From contig NKIW01000008.1 of NCBI GenBank assembly GCA_002256205.1, positions 62,001 through 126,000 of the forward strand: 64,000 nucleotides of DNA. Reading direction: 5' to 3'. Position 1 is the first letter of the stretch; every line of letters starts with the position of its first letter. The DNA comes from Rhizobiales bacterium PAR1. Lineage in GTDB: Bacteria; Pseudomonadota; Alphaproteobacteria; Rhizobiales; Beijerinckiaceae. Position numbers and translations under genes: made by a program. The notes below the pieces were generated by a model. The model was not told where the DNA came from. It saw nothing but the letters and a program-made list of their open reading frames with translations, and did no database searches. Below, in pieces: positions 55,114 to 63,893 of this stretch.

Positions 55114-56313
55114 TCACACCCGCTCGAGCGCAATCGCGATGCCCTGACCCACGCCAATGCACATGGTCGCGAGTGCGAGCTTGCCGCCGGTGTCGCGCAA
55201 CTGAAGCGCGGCGGTCCCGGCGATACGCGCGCCGGACATGCCGAGCGGATGTCCCAGAGCAATCGCGCCGCCGTTCGGGTTTACGCGGTCCGAATCTTCC
55301 GCGATGCCGAGGCGGCGCAGCGTCGCGATACCCTGGCTCGCGAAGGCTTCGTTGAGTTCGACGACGTCGAAGTCCGTCGGCTTGATACCGAGCATGGCGC
55401 AGAGCTTCTCGGTCGCCGGGGCCGGGCCGATGCCCATGATGCGCGGAGCGACGCCCGCCGTTGCACCGCCGAGAATTCGGGCGATCGGCTTGAGGTTGTA
55501 CTTCTTGATCGCGGCTTCCGAGGCGACGATCAGCGCGGCAGCGCCATCATTCACGCCCGATGCGTTGCCGGCGGTGACAGTGCCGTTCTTGCGGAACGGC
55601 GTGCCGAGCTTGCCGAGCGCTTCCATTGTCGTCTCGCGCGGATGCTCGTCCTTCGAAACGATGATGGGGTCACCCTTGCGCTGCGGGATCGTCACCGGGA
55701 CGATCTCTCGATCAAAGACGCCTGCCTTCTGAGCGGCGGAAGCCTTGGCTTGCGAGCGCAGCGCGAAGGCATCCTGCGCCTCTCGGGTCACGCCGAAATC
55801 CTCGGCGACATTCTCGCCGGTCTCGGGCATCGAATCGATGCCGTATTGCGCCTTCATCAGCGGGTTCACAAAACGCCAGCCGATGGTGGTGTCGTAGATC
55901 TCGGCGTTGCGCGAGAAGGCGCTGTCGGCCTTCGGCAGCACGAAGGGCGCACGCGACATCGATTCGACACCACCTGCGATCACGAGGTTGAGTTCGCCGG
56001 CCTTGATGCCGCGTGCTGCGGCGATCACCGCATCCATGCCCGAGCCGCAGAGGCGGTTCATGGTGGTGCCGGGCACATCGATCGGCAGGCCCGCGAGCAG
56101 CGCCGACATGCGCGCGACGTTGCGGTTGTCCTCGCCCGCCTGATTGGCACAGCCATAGATCACCTCATCGACTTCCGCCCAGTTGATGCCGGAATGGCGC
56201 GCCATCAGCGCCTTGATCGGCACTGCACCAAGATCATCCGTCCGAACCGAGGAAAGCGAGCCGCCGAAGCGGCCGATGGGGGTGCGGACATAATCACAGA
56301 TGAAAGCGCTCAT
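55114..56313 (-). CDS. Thiolase (acetyl-CoA acyltransferase, PcaF-like)
   Basis: 399 residues from the ATG at 56313 (MSAFICDYVRTPIGRFGGSL). The nucleophile cysteine is in TMNRLCGSGMDAV, the catalytic histidine in GGAIALGHPLGMSGARI and the second cysteine in TMCIGVGQG. Strong likeness to 3-oxoadipyl-CoA thiolase, used in the beta-ketoadipate or phenylacetate routes, but general 3-ketoacyl-CoA thiolases look alike. Convergent with the TRAP operon, 3 bases apart. Confidence 0.9.
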   Translation of the reverse strand: MSAFICDYVRTPIGRFGGSLSSVRTDDLGAVPIKALMARHSGINWAEVDEVIYGCANQAGEDNRNVARMSALLAGLPIDVPGTTMNRLCGSGMDAVIAAARGIKAGELNLVIAGGVESMSRAPFVLPKADSAFSRNAEIYDTTIGWRFVNPLMKAQYGIDSMPETGENVAEDFGVTREAQDAFALRSQAKASAAQKAGVFDREIVPVTIPQRKGDPIIVSKDEHPRETTMEALGKLGTPFRKNGTVTAGNASGVNDGAAALIVASEAAIKKYNLKPIARILGGATAGVAPRIMGIGPAPATEKLCAMLGIKPTDFDVVELNEAFASQGIATLRRLGIAEDSDRVNPNGGAIALGHPLGMSGARIAGTAALQLRDTGGKLALATMCIGVGQGIAIALERV

Positions 56314-56589
56314 GGGGTTTCCTCTAGGGTATCGTATTCTTGGTAGAAGGCTGTCGTCTTGCCGTACCGTTAGCGGCTCTGGCAAGAATGGCGACTGACC
56401 TCCGTCACGGGGATGGTTCCAGGCGGATGGTTGCAGGAAGGACGATTTCTTCTTTCCTACGCAATGCGCCACGTGATCTCAATCCGGCGCGGGCAAGCTT
56501 TTCCTGTGACCAAGCTTTTCCAGTAGCAAAGCAGGCAAGGCTTTGCGTAACATGGCGCCTTGGTTCCACCTCAAGGGAAATGAGACACT

Positions 56590-57003
56590 ATGGCCGATCT
56601 GATTGTCACCGCTGGCCCGTTCAAATTCGGCGCAAAGCTTGAACGCGAAGCTGCGCCGAAGACCTGCGCGGCCTTCCTCAAGCATCTGCCGTTTATCTCG
56701 AAGATCATTCACGTTCGCTGGAGCGGTGAGGGCGTCTGGATGCCCCTCGGCGATCTCAATTTCGGCGTCGGCTACGAGAACAACACCTGCTACCCCTCCG
56801 CCGGGCAGATCATCCTCTATCCGGGCGGCGTGAGCGAGACCGAAATCCTGCTTGCCTATGGCTATGTGAACTTTGCGTCCAAGGCCGGGCAGCTCTCGGG
56901 CAACCATTTCCTCACGCTCACCTCGGGACTTGAAAACCTCTACACGCTCGGCCGCAAGGTGCTGATCGAGGGGCAGCAGGACATCCGATTCGATCTCGCC
57001 TGA
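56590..57003 (+). CDS. DUF3830 family protein (cyclophilin-like fold)
   Basis: 137 residues. The conserved pattern includes FGAKLEREAAPKTCAAFLK, HVRWSGEGVWMPLGDLNF, and NHFLTLTSG. DUF3830 proteins occur near transporters and amidohydrolases; function unknown. Lies upstream of the livK-type operon and is separated from it by an inverted repeat and AT-rich palindrome. Confidence 0.82.
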   Translation: MADLIVTAGPFKFGAKLEREAAPKTCAAFLKHLPFISKIIHVRWSGEGVWMPLGDLNFGVGYENNTCYPSAGQIILYPGGVSETEILLAYGYVNFASKAGQLSGNHFLTLTSGLENLYTLGRKVLIEGQQDIRFDLA

Positions 57004-57022
57004 GGTCGCTTTTTCGCTTCGG

Positions 57023-57059
57023 GAAGCCCCCCGAGACAAAGGTCTGAGAAGGGGGCTTC
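57023..57059 (+). repeat. Inverted repeat after the DUF3830 gene
   Basis: GAAGCCCCC and GGGGGCTTC form a 9-bp stem about 20 bases after the stop codon. There is no T-run directly after it, so it may act as a terminator only weakly or protect the mRNA 3' end. Confidence 0.5.
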
Positions 57060-57068
57060 ACAAGTGAA

Positions 57069-57088
57069 TTATTTTAAGCTTAAAATAA
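57069..57088. promoter_or_regulatory. Perfect 20-bp AT-rich palindrome upstream of liv operon
   Basis: TTATTTTAAGCTTAAAATAA is a perfect palindrome in an otherwise GC-rich region, 90 bases before the livK-type start. Candidate operator for a dimeric regulator of the operon. Confidence 0.45.
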
Positions 57089-57177
57089 AATTCAGAACGA
57101 AGACGAACGGGGTGCCGGCCCGAAAATCACGCACAATTTCCGGCAGTTCAGGTTCAGGCGCTCTGGAGGGAGAGACC

Positions 57178-58350
57178 ATGATATCGAAAGCAAAGACACT
57201 GTTGCCGCTGCTTGCGCTGACGCTGCTCAGCGGCACGGCGTTCGGTCAGGAGAAGCTGAAGGTCGGCGTCATGGTGACGCTCTCTGGTCCTTCGGCGGTG
57301 CTGGGCCAGCAGGCGCGTGATGGCTTCAACCTCGCGGTGAAGCAACTCGGCGGCAAGCTTGGCGGCGTCGAGACGGAAGTCGTCGTCGTCGATGACGAGC
57401 TGAAGCCGGATGTCGCGGTCGGTAAGGTCAAGGGCCTGCTGGAACGGGATGGCGTGCAATTTGTCGTCGGGCCGATCTTCTCGAACGTGCTGCAGGCGAT
57501 CCACAAGCCGGTGACGGATTCGAACGCTTTTCTGATCAGCCCGAACGCTGGTACCTCGAATTTCGCCGGCGCGCAGTGCCACCCGAATTTCTACGTGACC
57601 TCGTATCAGAACGATCAGGTTCACGAGGTTCTCGGCAAATACGCGCAGGACAAGGGCTTCAAGAAGCTGTTCCTGATGGCGCCGAACTATCAGGCCGGCA
57701 AGGATTCGCTCGCCGGCGTGAAGCGCCACTTCAAGGGTGAGGTCGCCTCGGAAGTGTACACCCCGCTTGGCCAGCTCGATTTCTCGGCGGAACTGGCACA
57801 GATCGCGGCGGCGAAGCCTGATGCCGTGTTTGCGTTCATGCCGGGTGGCATGGGCGTGAACCTGGTCCGTCAGTATCGTCAGGCGGGCCTTGCGAGCATT
57901 CCGTTCCTCTCGGCGTTCACGGTCGATGAATCGACCCTGCCGGCGCAAAAGGAAGCGGCAGTCGGCTTCTTCGGTGGCGCGAACTGGGCGCCGGATATGA
58001 AGAACCCGCAGAACGAAGCCTTCGTGAAGGCCTATGAGGCGGCTTATAATTCCGTCCCCGGCACCTACGCGATGCAGGCCTATGATGCGGCTTTGCTGAT
58101 CGATTCCGCCGTCAAGTCAGCGGGCGGCAAGGTTTCGGATCGCAATGCGGTGCGCGCTGGCCTGAAGAAGGGCGACATCAAATCGCTGCGCGGCAATTTC
58201 AAGATGGGCCTCAACGGCTATCCGATCCAGGATTTCTATCTGGTTCAGGTCGTTGCCCGTCCGGATGGCAAGTTTGCCACCTCGTTGCGTGACAAGATTT
58301 TCGACAATTACGTCGATGTCTACGCCAAGGATTGCAAGCCGGCGAACTAA
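57178..58350 (+). CDS. ABC transporter substrate-binding protein, LivK type
   Basis: 390 residues with a signal peptide (LLPLLALTLLSGTAFGQ). EKLKVGVMVTLSGPSAVLGQ and the periplasmic-binding-protein type 1 fold (VVGPIFSNVLQAIHKPV, FLISPNAGTSNFAG) follow. GGAGGGAGAG precedes the ATG at 57178. The likely ligand in this context is an aromatic or aryl acid. Confidence 0.93.
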   Translation: MISKAKTLLPLLALTLLSGTAFGQEKLKVGVMVTLSGPSAVLGQQARDGFNLAVKQLGGKLGGVETEVVVVDDELKPDVAVGKVKGLLERDGVQFVVGPIFSNVLQAIHKPVTDSNAFLISPNAGTSNFAGAQCHPNFYVTSYQNDQVHEVLGKYAQDKGFKKLFLMAPNYQAGKDSLAGVKRHFKGEVASEVYTPLGQLDFSAELAQIAAAKPDAVFAFMPGGMGVNLVRQYRQAGLASIPFLSAFTVDESTLPAQKEAAVGFFGGANWAPDMKNPQNEAFVKAYEAAYNSVPGTYAMQAYDAALLIDSAVKSAGGKVSDRNAVRAGLKKGDIKSLRGNFKMGLNGYPIQDFYLVQVVARPDGKFATSLRDKIFDNYVDVYAKDCKPAN

Positions 58351-58383
58351 CGCCCGGCTTGTCTTCACGGCTTTTCGCTGATC

Positions 58384-58407
58384 CTCATCCCGGTTTGCCG
58401 GGGTGAG
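58384..58407 (+). repeat. Hairpin between livK- and livH-type genes
   Basis: CTCATCCCGG and CCGGGGTGAG form a 10-bp stem (one G-U pair) with a 4-base loop. Such a hairpin commonly protects or attenuates mRNA between a binding-protein gene and its permeases. Confidence 0.65.
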
Positions 58408-58442
58408 AGGTTGCGCCCGATCTCCAGCCAAACCGGGGTCTC

Positions 58443-59363
58443 ATGTCCCTCACGCTTCTCTATGTGCAGACGCTGAATGGCCTGCAGCTTGGCGTGCTGC
58501 TGTTCCTGATCGCGGCTGGCCTGACGCTGGTGTTCGGGGTGATGGACTTCATCAACCTCGCGCATGGCGTGCAATACATGATCGGCGCGTATCTCGCGGC
58601 GATGTTCACCGCGATGACCGGGAATTTCTTTCTCGGTCTCGCGCTGGCGCTGCCCTCGGCGCTGCTGTTCGGGCTGGCGCTCGAATTTCTGGTGTTTCGA
58701 CACCTCTATGATCGCGATCACCTTGATCAGGTGCTGGCGACCTTCGGCATCATTTTGACGCTCAATCAGGCTGTGAAGGTGATCTGGGGTGCCGCGCCGC
58801 TCTCGGTGCCTATCCCGGATGCGTTTTCCGGCTCCATCGTGCTGATGCCGGGCCTTCTGTATCCGGTATGGCGTCTCGTGATCATCGGCTCGGGTCTTGC
58901 GATTGCGGTGCTGCTCGGCATCCTCGTCTCGAAAACGCGCATCGGGATGCTGGTGCGCGCCGGGGCGACCAACGCCAACATGGTCTCGGCGCTGGGGGTG
59001 GATATCGGCAAACTCTTTATGATTGTCTTCGGCTTTGGCGCGATGCTCGCCGGGTTTGCCGGGGCGATGGTGGCCCCGATCCTCTCGGTCGAACCCGGCA
59101 TGGGCGATAACCTCCTGATCCTGACGTTTGTCGTGATTGTGATCGGTGGCATCGGCTCGGTGCGCGGCGCCTTCATTGCCGCGGTGATGGTGGGCCTTGT
59201 CGATACGCTCGGGCGTTCCTTCGGACCGACGCTGCTGCGCGCGATCATGGACCCGGCGGCGGCTTCGCAGACGGGGCGGGCGCTTGCGCCGATGCTCACC
59301 TATATCCTGATGGCGGCGGTGTTGTTCTTCCGCCCTGCAGGCCTGTTTCCGGCGAAAAAATGA
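58443..59363 (+). CDS. livH: Branched-chain amino acid-type ABC permease, LivH
   Basis: 306 residues with about eight hydrophobic segments. The signature GVMDFINLAHGVQYMIGAYL is near residue 32. The stop overlaps the livM ATG (ATGA). Confidence 0.92.
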   Translation: MSLTLLYVQTLNGLQLGVLLFLIAAGLTLVFGVMDFINLAHGVQYMIGAYLAAMFTAMTGNFFLGLALALPSALLFGLALEFLVFRHLYDRDHLDQVLATFGIILTLNQAVKVIWGAAPLSVPIPDAFSGSIVLMPGLLYPVWRLVIIGSGLAIAVLLGILVSKTRIGMLVRAGATNANMVSALGVDIGKLFMIVFGFGAMLAGFAGAMVAPILSVEPGMGDNLLILTFVVIVIGGIGSVRGAFIAAVMVGLVDTLGRSFGPTLLRAIMDPAAASQTGRALAPMLTYILMAAVLFFRPAGLFPAKK

Positions 59364-60307
59364 TGATCCGCCGCGAAGCGCTCCCCCTTTTGCTGTTCGC
59401 CTTTTTCGCGCTGATGCCGATTGCCGCGAGCTTCGGGCCGGAAAGCTATCTCCTTGCTCTCGTCACCCGCGTGATGGTCTTCGCGATTGCCGCCGTCTCG
59501 CTCGATCTTATTCTGGGGTATGGCGCGCTGGTCTCGTTCGGCCATGCGGCCTTTATGGGGGTCGGTGCCTATGCAGTGGGGATCCTTTCCTCCCACGGCA
59601 TCAAGGATACGGCGATTCAGCTGCCGGTCGCACTGGCGGCTTCTGCATTCTTCGCTGTGATCACCGGGGCGCTCTCGCTGCGCACCAAGGGCGTCTATTT
59701 CATCATGATCACGCTGGCCTTCGGGCAGATGGCGTTCTTCCTCGCCGTATCGCTCGCGGCTTATGGCGGGGATGATGGGATGACGCTCTCCGGCCGAAGC
59801 CAGCTCTTCGGCTTCGATTTCATCAAGCGGGATCGCGCGTTCTATTACGTCACGCTGGTTGCGCTGATCGCGGCCTATGCCCTCTGCCGGTCCTTGGTGG
59901 TCTCGCGCTTCGGGCGAGTGATCCGGGGCGCGCGGGAAAATCCGCAGCGCATGGCGGCGATCGGCTTCCCGCTGTTTCACTATCAGCTCGCGATCTATGT
60001 CATCGCCGGCACGCTCTGCGGTCTCGCAGGTTTCCTGATGGCCAATCAGGCGGAGTTCGTGAGCCCGGCCTATATGACCTGGCAACGCTCGGGCGAACTC
60101 ATCGTCATGGTGCTGCTCGGCGGACTCGGCTCGCTCCATGGGGCGATTCTCGGCGCGGCGGCGTTCCTGCTGCTGGAAGAGGGACTTTCCGGCATCACTG
60201 AACACTGGAAGCTGATTTTTGGCCCCTTCCTCGTGCTGGTTGTGCTTTTTGCCCGCGGCGGGCTGATCGGCGCGGTCGAGCGGCTGCGTGGCAAGGGAGG
60301 GGCGTGA
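59360..60307 (+). CDS. livM: Branched-chain amino acid-type ABC permease, LivM
   Basis: 315 residues; DLILGYGALVSFGHAAFMGVGAY (in parts) and LRTKGVYFIMITLAFGQM are LivM-typical. Overlaps livH by four bases and the livG alternative start at its 3' end. Confidence 0.92.
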   Translation: MMIRREALPLLLFAFFALMPIAASFGPESYLLALVTRVMVFAIAAVSLDLILGYGALVSFGHAAFMGVGAYAVGILSSHGIKDTAIQLPVALAASAFFAVITGALSLRTKGVYFIMITLAFGQMAFFLAVSLAAYGGDDGMTLSGRSQLFGFDFIKRDRAFYYVTLVALIAAYALCRSLVVSRFGRVIRGARENPQRMAAIGFPLFHYQLAIYVIAGTLCGLAGFLMANQAEFVSPAYMTWQRSGELIVMVLLGGLGSLHGAILGAAAFLLLEEGLSGITEHWKLIFGPFLVLVVLFARGGLIGAVERLRGKGGA

Positions 60308-61059
60308 TGGCAGACGCGATGCTCTCTCTCCGCCACCTCTGCAAGAGCTATGGCGCGCTGACCGTTACCGATGATGTGACGCTCACCATCCCCAAAGGCG
60401 AGTTTCACGCGATTATCGGGCCGAATGGCGCCGGCAAGACCACGCTGATCCACCAGATTTCGGGGCTGATCCCCTCCGGTTCCGGGCATGTGTTGCTCGA
60501 AGGGGAGGATGTTACTCGCCTGCCGCTGCCACTGCGCGTGCGGCAGGGGCTGGTGCGCTCGTTCCAGATCACCTCGATCCTGCCCGGCTTTTCGGTGTTG
60601 GAGAATGTAGCGCTGGCCGTGCAGGCGCGGATCGGCACGAGCTTCCGCTTTTTCGGGCGCGCAGCCGCCGAGGAGCGCCTCAATGCCCCGGCGCGCGCGG
60701 CGCTCGATGAGGTCGGCCTTGCTGATCGCGCCGAAACCCGTGCCGGACTGCTCTCCCACGGCGAAAAGCGCCAGCTTGAACTGGCGATTGCGCTGGCTGC
60801 CGAGCCAAAGGTACTGCTGCTCGATGAGCCGCTCGCAGGCACCGGCCCGGAAGAAAGTGCGGTGCTGATCGCGCTGCTCCAGCGTCTCAAAGGGCGAATC
60901 ACGATCCTGCTGATCGAGCACGATATGGAGGCGGTTTTTGCGCTCGCGGACCGCGTTTCTGTGCTCGTCTATGGCCGGATCATCGCGACCGGCACGCCAG
61001 CCGAAGTGCGCGATAATGTCGATGTGCGTGTGGCCTATCTCGGTGAGGAGGTCACCTGA
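60307..61059 (+). CDS. livG: ABC transporter ATP-binding protein, LivG type
   Basis: 250 residues from the ATG at 60307; a GTG three bases earlier is possible. Walker A GPNGAGKTT, signature LLSHGEKRQLELAIAL, Walker B KVLLLDEPLAG. Overlaps its neighbours by one base on each side. Confidence 0.92.
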   Translation: MADAMLSLRHLCKSYGALTVTDDVTLTIPKGEFHAIIGPNGAGKTTLIHQISGLIPSGSGHVLLEGEDVTRLPLPLRVRQGLVRSFQITSILPGFSVLENVALAVQARIGTSFRFFGRAAAEERLNAPARAALDEVGLADRAETRAGLLSHGEKRQLELAIALAAEPKVLLLDEPLAGTGPEESAVLIALLQRLKGRITILLIEHDMEAVFALADRVSVLVYGRIIATGTPAEVRDNVDVRVAYLGEEVT

Positions 61060-61757
61060 TGCTGAAGGTTGAAGCGCTCGAAGCGTCCTACGGCGACAGC
61101 CAAGTGTTGTTCGGCGTTGATTTTGCTATCGGGAAGGGCGAGGTCGCGACCTTGCTCGGCCGCAACGGCATGGGCAAGACGACGACTGTGCACACCATCA
61201 TGGGGCTCGTCAAAGCGCGTGGCGGGCGCGTGCTTGTCGAGGGGCGGGATGTGACCGGCGCGCCGCCCTATCGCATTGCGCAGGCGGGGTTAGGCCTTGT
61301 GCCGGAGGGGCGGCAGATTTTCTCCACCCTCACGGTAGAGGAAAACCTGATCGCCACGGCTGCTGCGCGCTTTGGTGCCGCGCGCTGGACGCTGGAGCGG
61401 GTCTATGCGCTGTTCCCGCGTCTCAAGGAGCGTTGCGCCAACATGGGCAACCAGCTTTCGGGCGGTGAGCAGCAGATGCTGGCGATCGGCCGCGCGCTGA
61501 TGACCAACCCCAGGCTCGTCATTCTCGATGAGGCGACCGAGGGGCTTGCGCCGCTCATTCGCCATGAAATCTGGGATTGCCTGAAAAAGCTCAAGGCCGA
61601 GGGCGAAGCCATTCTGGTGATCGACAAGAACGTCGATGCGCTGGCCAGCTTTGCCGATCGGCATGTGATCCTTGAGAAAGGTCGTGTGGTCTGGTCCGGC
61701 TCTTCGGCAGCGCTGCTCACCGATCCGGAACTCAAGGATCGCTATTTACATGTCTAG
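61059..61757 (+). CDS. livF: ABC transporter ATP-binding protein, LivF type
   Basis: 232 residues. Walker A GRNGMGKTTT (Met in place of the usual Ala), signature LSGGEQQMLAIG, Walker B LVILDEATEGL. The stop lies within a genomic palindrome. Confidence 0.92.
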   Translation: MLKVEALEASYGDSQVLFGVDFAIGKGEVATLLGRNGMGKTTTVHTIMGLVKARGGRVLVEGRDVTGAPPYRIAQAGLGLVPEGRQIFSTLTVEENLIATAAARFGAARWTLERVYALFPRLKERCANMGNQLSGGEQQMLAIGRALMTNPRLVILDEATEGLAPLIRHEIWDCLKKLKAEGEAILVIDKNVDALASFADRHVILEKGRVVWSGSSAALLTDPELKDRYLHV

Positions 61758-61795
61758 AGCGCATGATTTTCCTCCCGAAAATCACGCGCTCTAGA
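61753..61795. repeat. Palindromic repeat at the livF 3' end
   Basis: TCTAGAGCGC at one end and GCGCTCTAGA at the other, with an inner TTTC/GAAA match. This type (TAGAGC ... GCTCTA with ATGATTTTC) is a common dispersed intergenic palindrome in Rhizobiales. A related half-site occurs near 38551. It could end the liv transcript. Confidence 0.65.
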
Positions 61796-61894
61796 GTCTC
61801 TCTTTTTGACGCATTTTCGACGATCAACCGGGGCCACTTGATCGGAAAATGCTTCTGAACCGCCCGCTGGTCGGGCATTGGAGTGGAGGAACCT

Positions 61895-62344
61895 ATGAAA
61901 CTCACCCCCGGCATTACCCGCGCAGGCGAAGGCGTTGACGGCATTTCCTGGAATATTCTCGGCCAGATCTACGTGCCGAAGCAGGTTTGCGAGACTTCGT
62001 TCTCGTGGCACGCGACTTTTCCCCCGGGCACCTTCGTGCCGCCGCATATTCACCCGACGCAGGATGAGTTCATCTACATGCTCGAAGGGAATTTCGAGCT
62101 GCTGCTCGATGGGCGCGAGGTGAAAGCCGGGCCGGGCGATCTCATCCGCCTGCCGATGGGCATTCCGCACGGTATTTTCAACAAGACCGACCAGAGCGTG
62201 AAGTGCTTCTTCTGGGTCACGCCGACGCGCAAGCTCTACGATCTCTTCTGGGGCATCCACTCGATGGCAGATCAGAATCCGGCGGAAGTCGTGGCGCTCT
62301 CGGCACGGCACGAGGTTGACTTCTTGCCGCCGCCGGAGGCGTGA
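61895..62344 (+). CDS. Cupin domain protein
   Basis: 149 residues. The cupin motif 1 is seen as PPHIHPTQDEFIYMLEG with the expected His/Glu metal ligands, and motif 2 as GDLIRLPMGIPHGIFN. GGAGGAACC precedes the ATG at 61895. Such small cupins near aromatic catabolic genes may be isomerases, dioxygenase-like or regulators; activity unknown. Confidence 0.88.
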   Translation: MKLTPGITRAGEGVDGISWNILGQIYVPKQVCETSFSWHATFPPGTFVPPHIHPTQDEFIYMLEGNFELLLDGREVKAGPGDLIRLPMGIPHGIFNKTDQSVKCFFWVTPTRKLYDLFWGIHSMADQNPAEVVALSARHEVDFLPPPEA

Positions 62345-62429
62345 GAGAGCGCATCGTGTAGGTCCGGCGGCGCATCGGCGCCGGACGGGACCCAGTCTCC
62401 ATTGTGAGGCGTCTGTGACTTCTCTGGAT

Positions 62430-62448
62430 CACCGGGTCAAGCCCGGTG
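62430..62448. repeat. Short palindromic hairpin, dispersed type
   Basis: CACCGGG and CCCGGTG with a 5-base spacer. The surrounding GGATCACCGGGTCAAGCCC pattern is a common intergenic repeat in alphaproteobacteria. Sits between the convergent cupin and monooxygenase genes and could terminate both. Confidence 0.55.
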
Positions 62449-62495
62449 ATGACAAATGGTGCGACTTCTCCGCGTTGGCTGGCACGCTAGGTCGA

Positions 62496-63893
62496 TCACA
62501 CCGCCTTCTTGTTGACCTGCTGGAGCGCATAGCCCGCCTTGCCGGCGTAACCGCGCACGATGGCGCGGCGCTCATCGTAGGAGAGCACACGCTCGACATC
62601 GGTAAAGCCGGCGGGCTCGCGCTTTTCGACCTCGTCGATGACGCGCTCGGGCCCGCCCTTGCGATTGAGCGCCACGACTTCTGCGGTTTTCGGCAGGCGA
62701 TCTTCCTCGTATTCCAGCAGCGCCTGATAGGGGTGCTCGGCCTTCTTCAGCCGATCCGCCAGCATGCGCGCATCGAGGATTGCCTGACCCGCGCCGTTTG
62801 AGCCGACGGGATACATCGGGTGTGCGGCATCGCCGAGGAGCGTGATGCGGCCATGGGTCCAGCGCGGCAGGGGATCGCGGTCACACATCGGGTATTCGTA
62901 GAAGGCATCCGTCGATTTGATCAGACTGACGAGATCGAAGCCCGGCACCTCGAAGCGGCGCGCATAGGGCAACACCTCGTCAAGCCGCCCCCGGCGTGAC
63001 CAGCTTTCCTTGCCGGGCGGATGCGGCGTATCTGAGACGCGGACATTGACCACCCAGTTGGTAAGGCGGGTTTCCGGCGTCTCGCCGGGTGCGATCGGGT
63101 AGAGCACGAACTTTGCTGCCATGCCGCCGGCGATGATCATCGACTGGCCATCGAGGAAAGCGGGGAAATCCGCCACCCCGCGCCACATCTGGATGCCGTT
63201 CCAGCTCGGCAGGCCCTGCTTCGGATAGTAATGCGCGCGCACAGCGGAATGGATTCCATCCGCGCCCACCAGCACTTCGCCGCGGACGGTCATGCTGCCC
63301 GAACCATCGACGCTGTCGACGAGATGGGCGGTGACGCCGCCCTCGTCCTGAATGAAGCCCGCGAGCTTGCGCCCGGTGACGACAGCGCCGGGGCCGAGGC
63401 GCTCGATCACCGTGTCGTAGAGCGCCTTTTGCAGTCGCCCGCGATGGATCGAATACTGCGGCACTTCAAACCCCGCCGCGATGCCACGCGGCTCACGCCA
63501 GACGATCTGGCCAATGCGGTTCATGTAGAAAAGCTCGGTTGTCCGGACGCCGACCTTGTCGAGCGTGCCGATGAGACCGAGATCGGCGAGTTCGCGGATC
63601 GCATGCGGGAGCACGTTGATGCCCGCGCCGATCGGGCTGATCGCGCTCGCCTGTTCGTAGATCTGACAGGAAATGCCGCGCTGATGCAGCATCAATGCCA
63701 GCGTCAGTCCGCCGACGCCGGCGCCGATGATGATCACCCGCGCTGGGCCAGCAAAGGCACCGGGACCGCTCTTGCCGTCGATCACCATCACGGCACTGCC
63801 GGATTTTGCGGCCTTCGGGGCACCCGATTGGGTTAGGCTCTTCGAACCCGCCTGTTCCTTCGCAGGTTTTGACTTCTTGCTGGATTTTGCCAT
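62496..63893 (-). CDS. FAD-dependent aromatic monooxygenase
   Basis: 465 residues. An unusual basic, low-complexity N-terminal extension of about 50 residues precedes the FAD motif RVIIIGAGVGGLTLALML. The second FAD motif is LLGDAAHPMYPVGSNGAGQA. Family of salicylate hydroxylase/PhzS-like flavin monooxygenases acting on aromatic acids. GGAGG lies just before the ATG at 63893. Confidence 0.9.
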   Translation of the reverse strand: MAKSSKKSKPAKEQAGSKSLTQSGAPKAAKSGSAVMVIDGKSGPGAFAGPARVIIIGAGVGGLTLALMLHQRGISCQIYEQASAISPIGAGINVLPHAIRELADLGLIGTLDKVGVRTTELFYMNRIGQIVWREPRGIAAGFEVPQYSIHRGRLQKALYDTVIERLGPGAVVTGRKLAGFIQDEGGVTAHLVDSVDGSGSMTVRGEVLVGADGIHSAVRAHYYPKQGLPSWNGIQMWRGVADFPAFLDGQSMIIAGGMAAKFVLYPIAPGETPETRLTNWVVNVRVSDTPHPPGKESWSRRGRLDEVLPYARRFEVPGFDLVSLIKSTDAFYEYPMCDRDPLPRWTHGRITLLGDAAHPMYPVGSNGAGQAILDARMLADRLKKAEHPYQALLEYEEDRLPKTAEVVALNRKGGPERVIDEVEKREPAGFTDVERVLSYDERRAIVRGYAGKAGYALQQVNKKAV

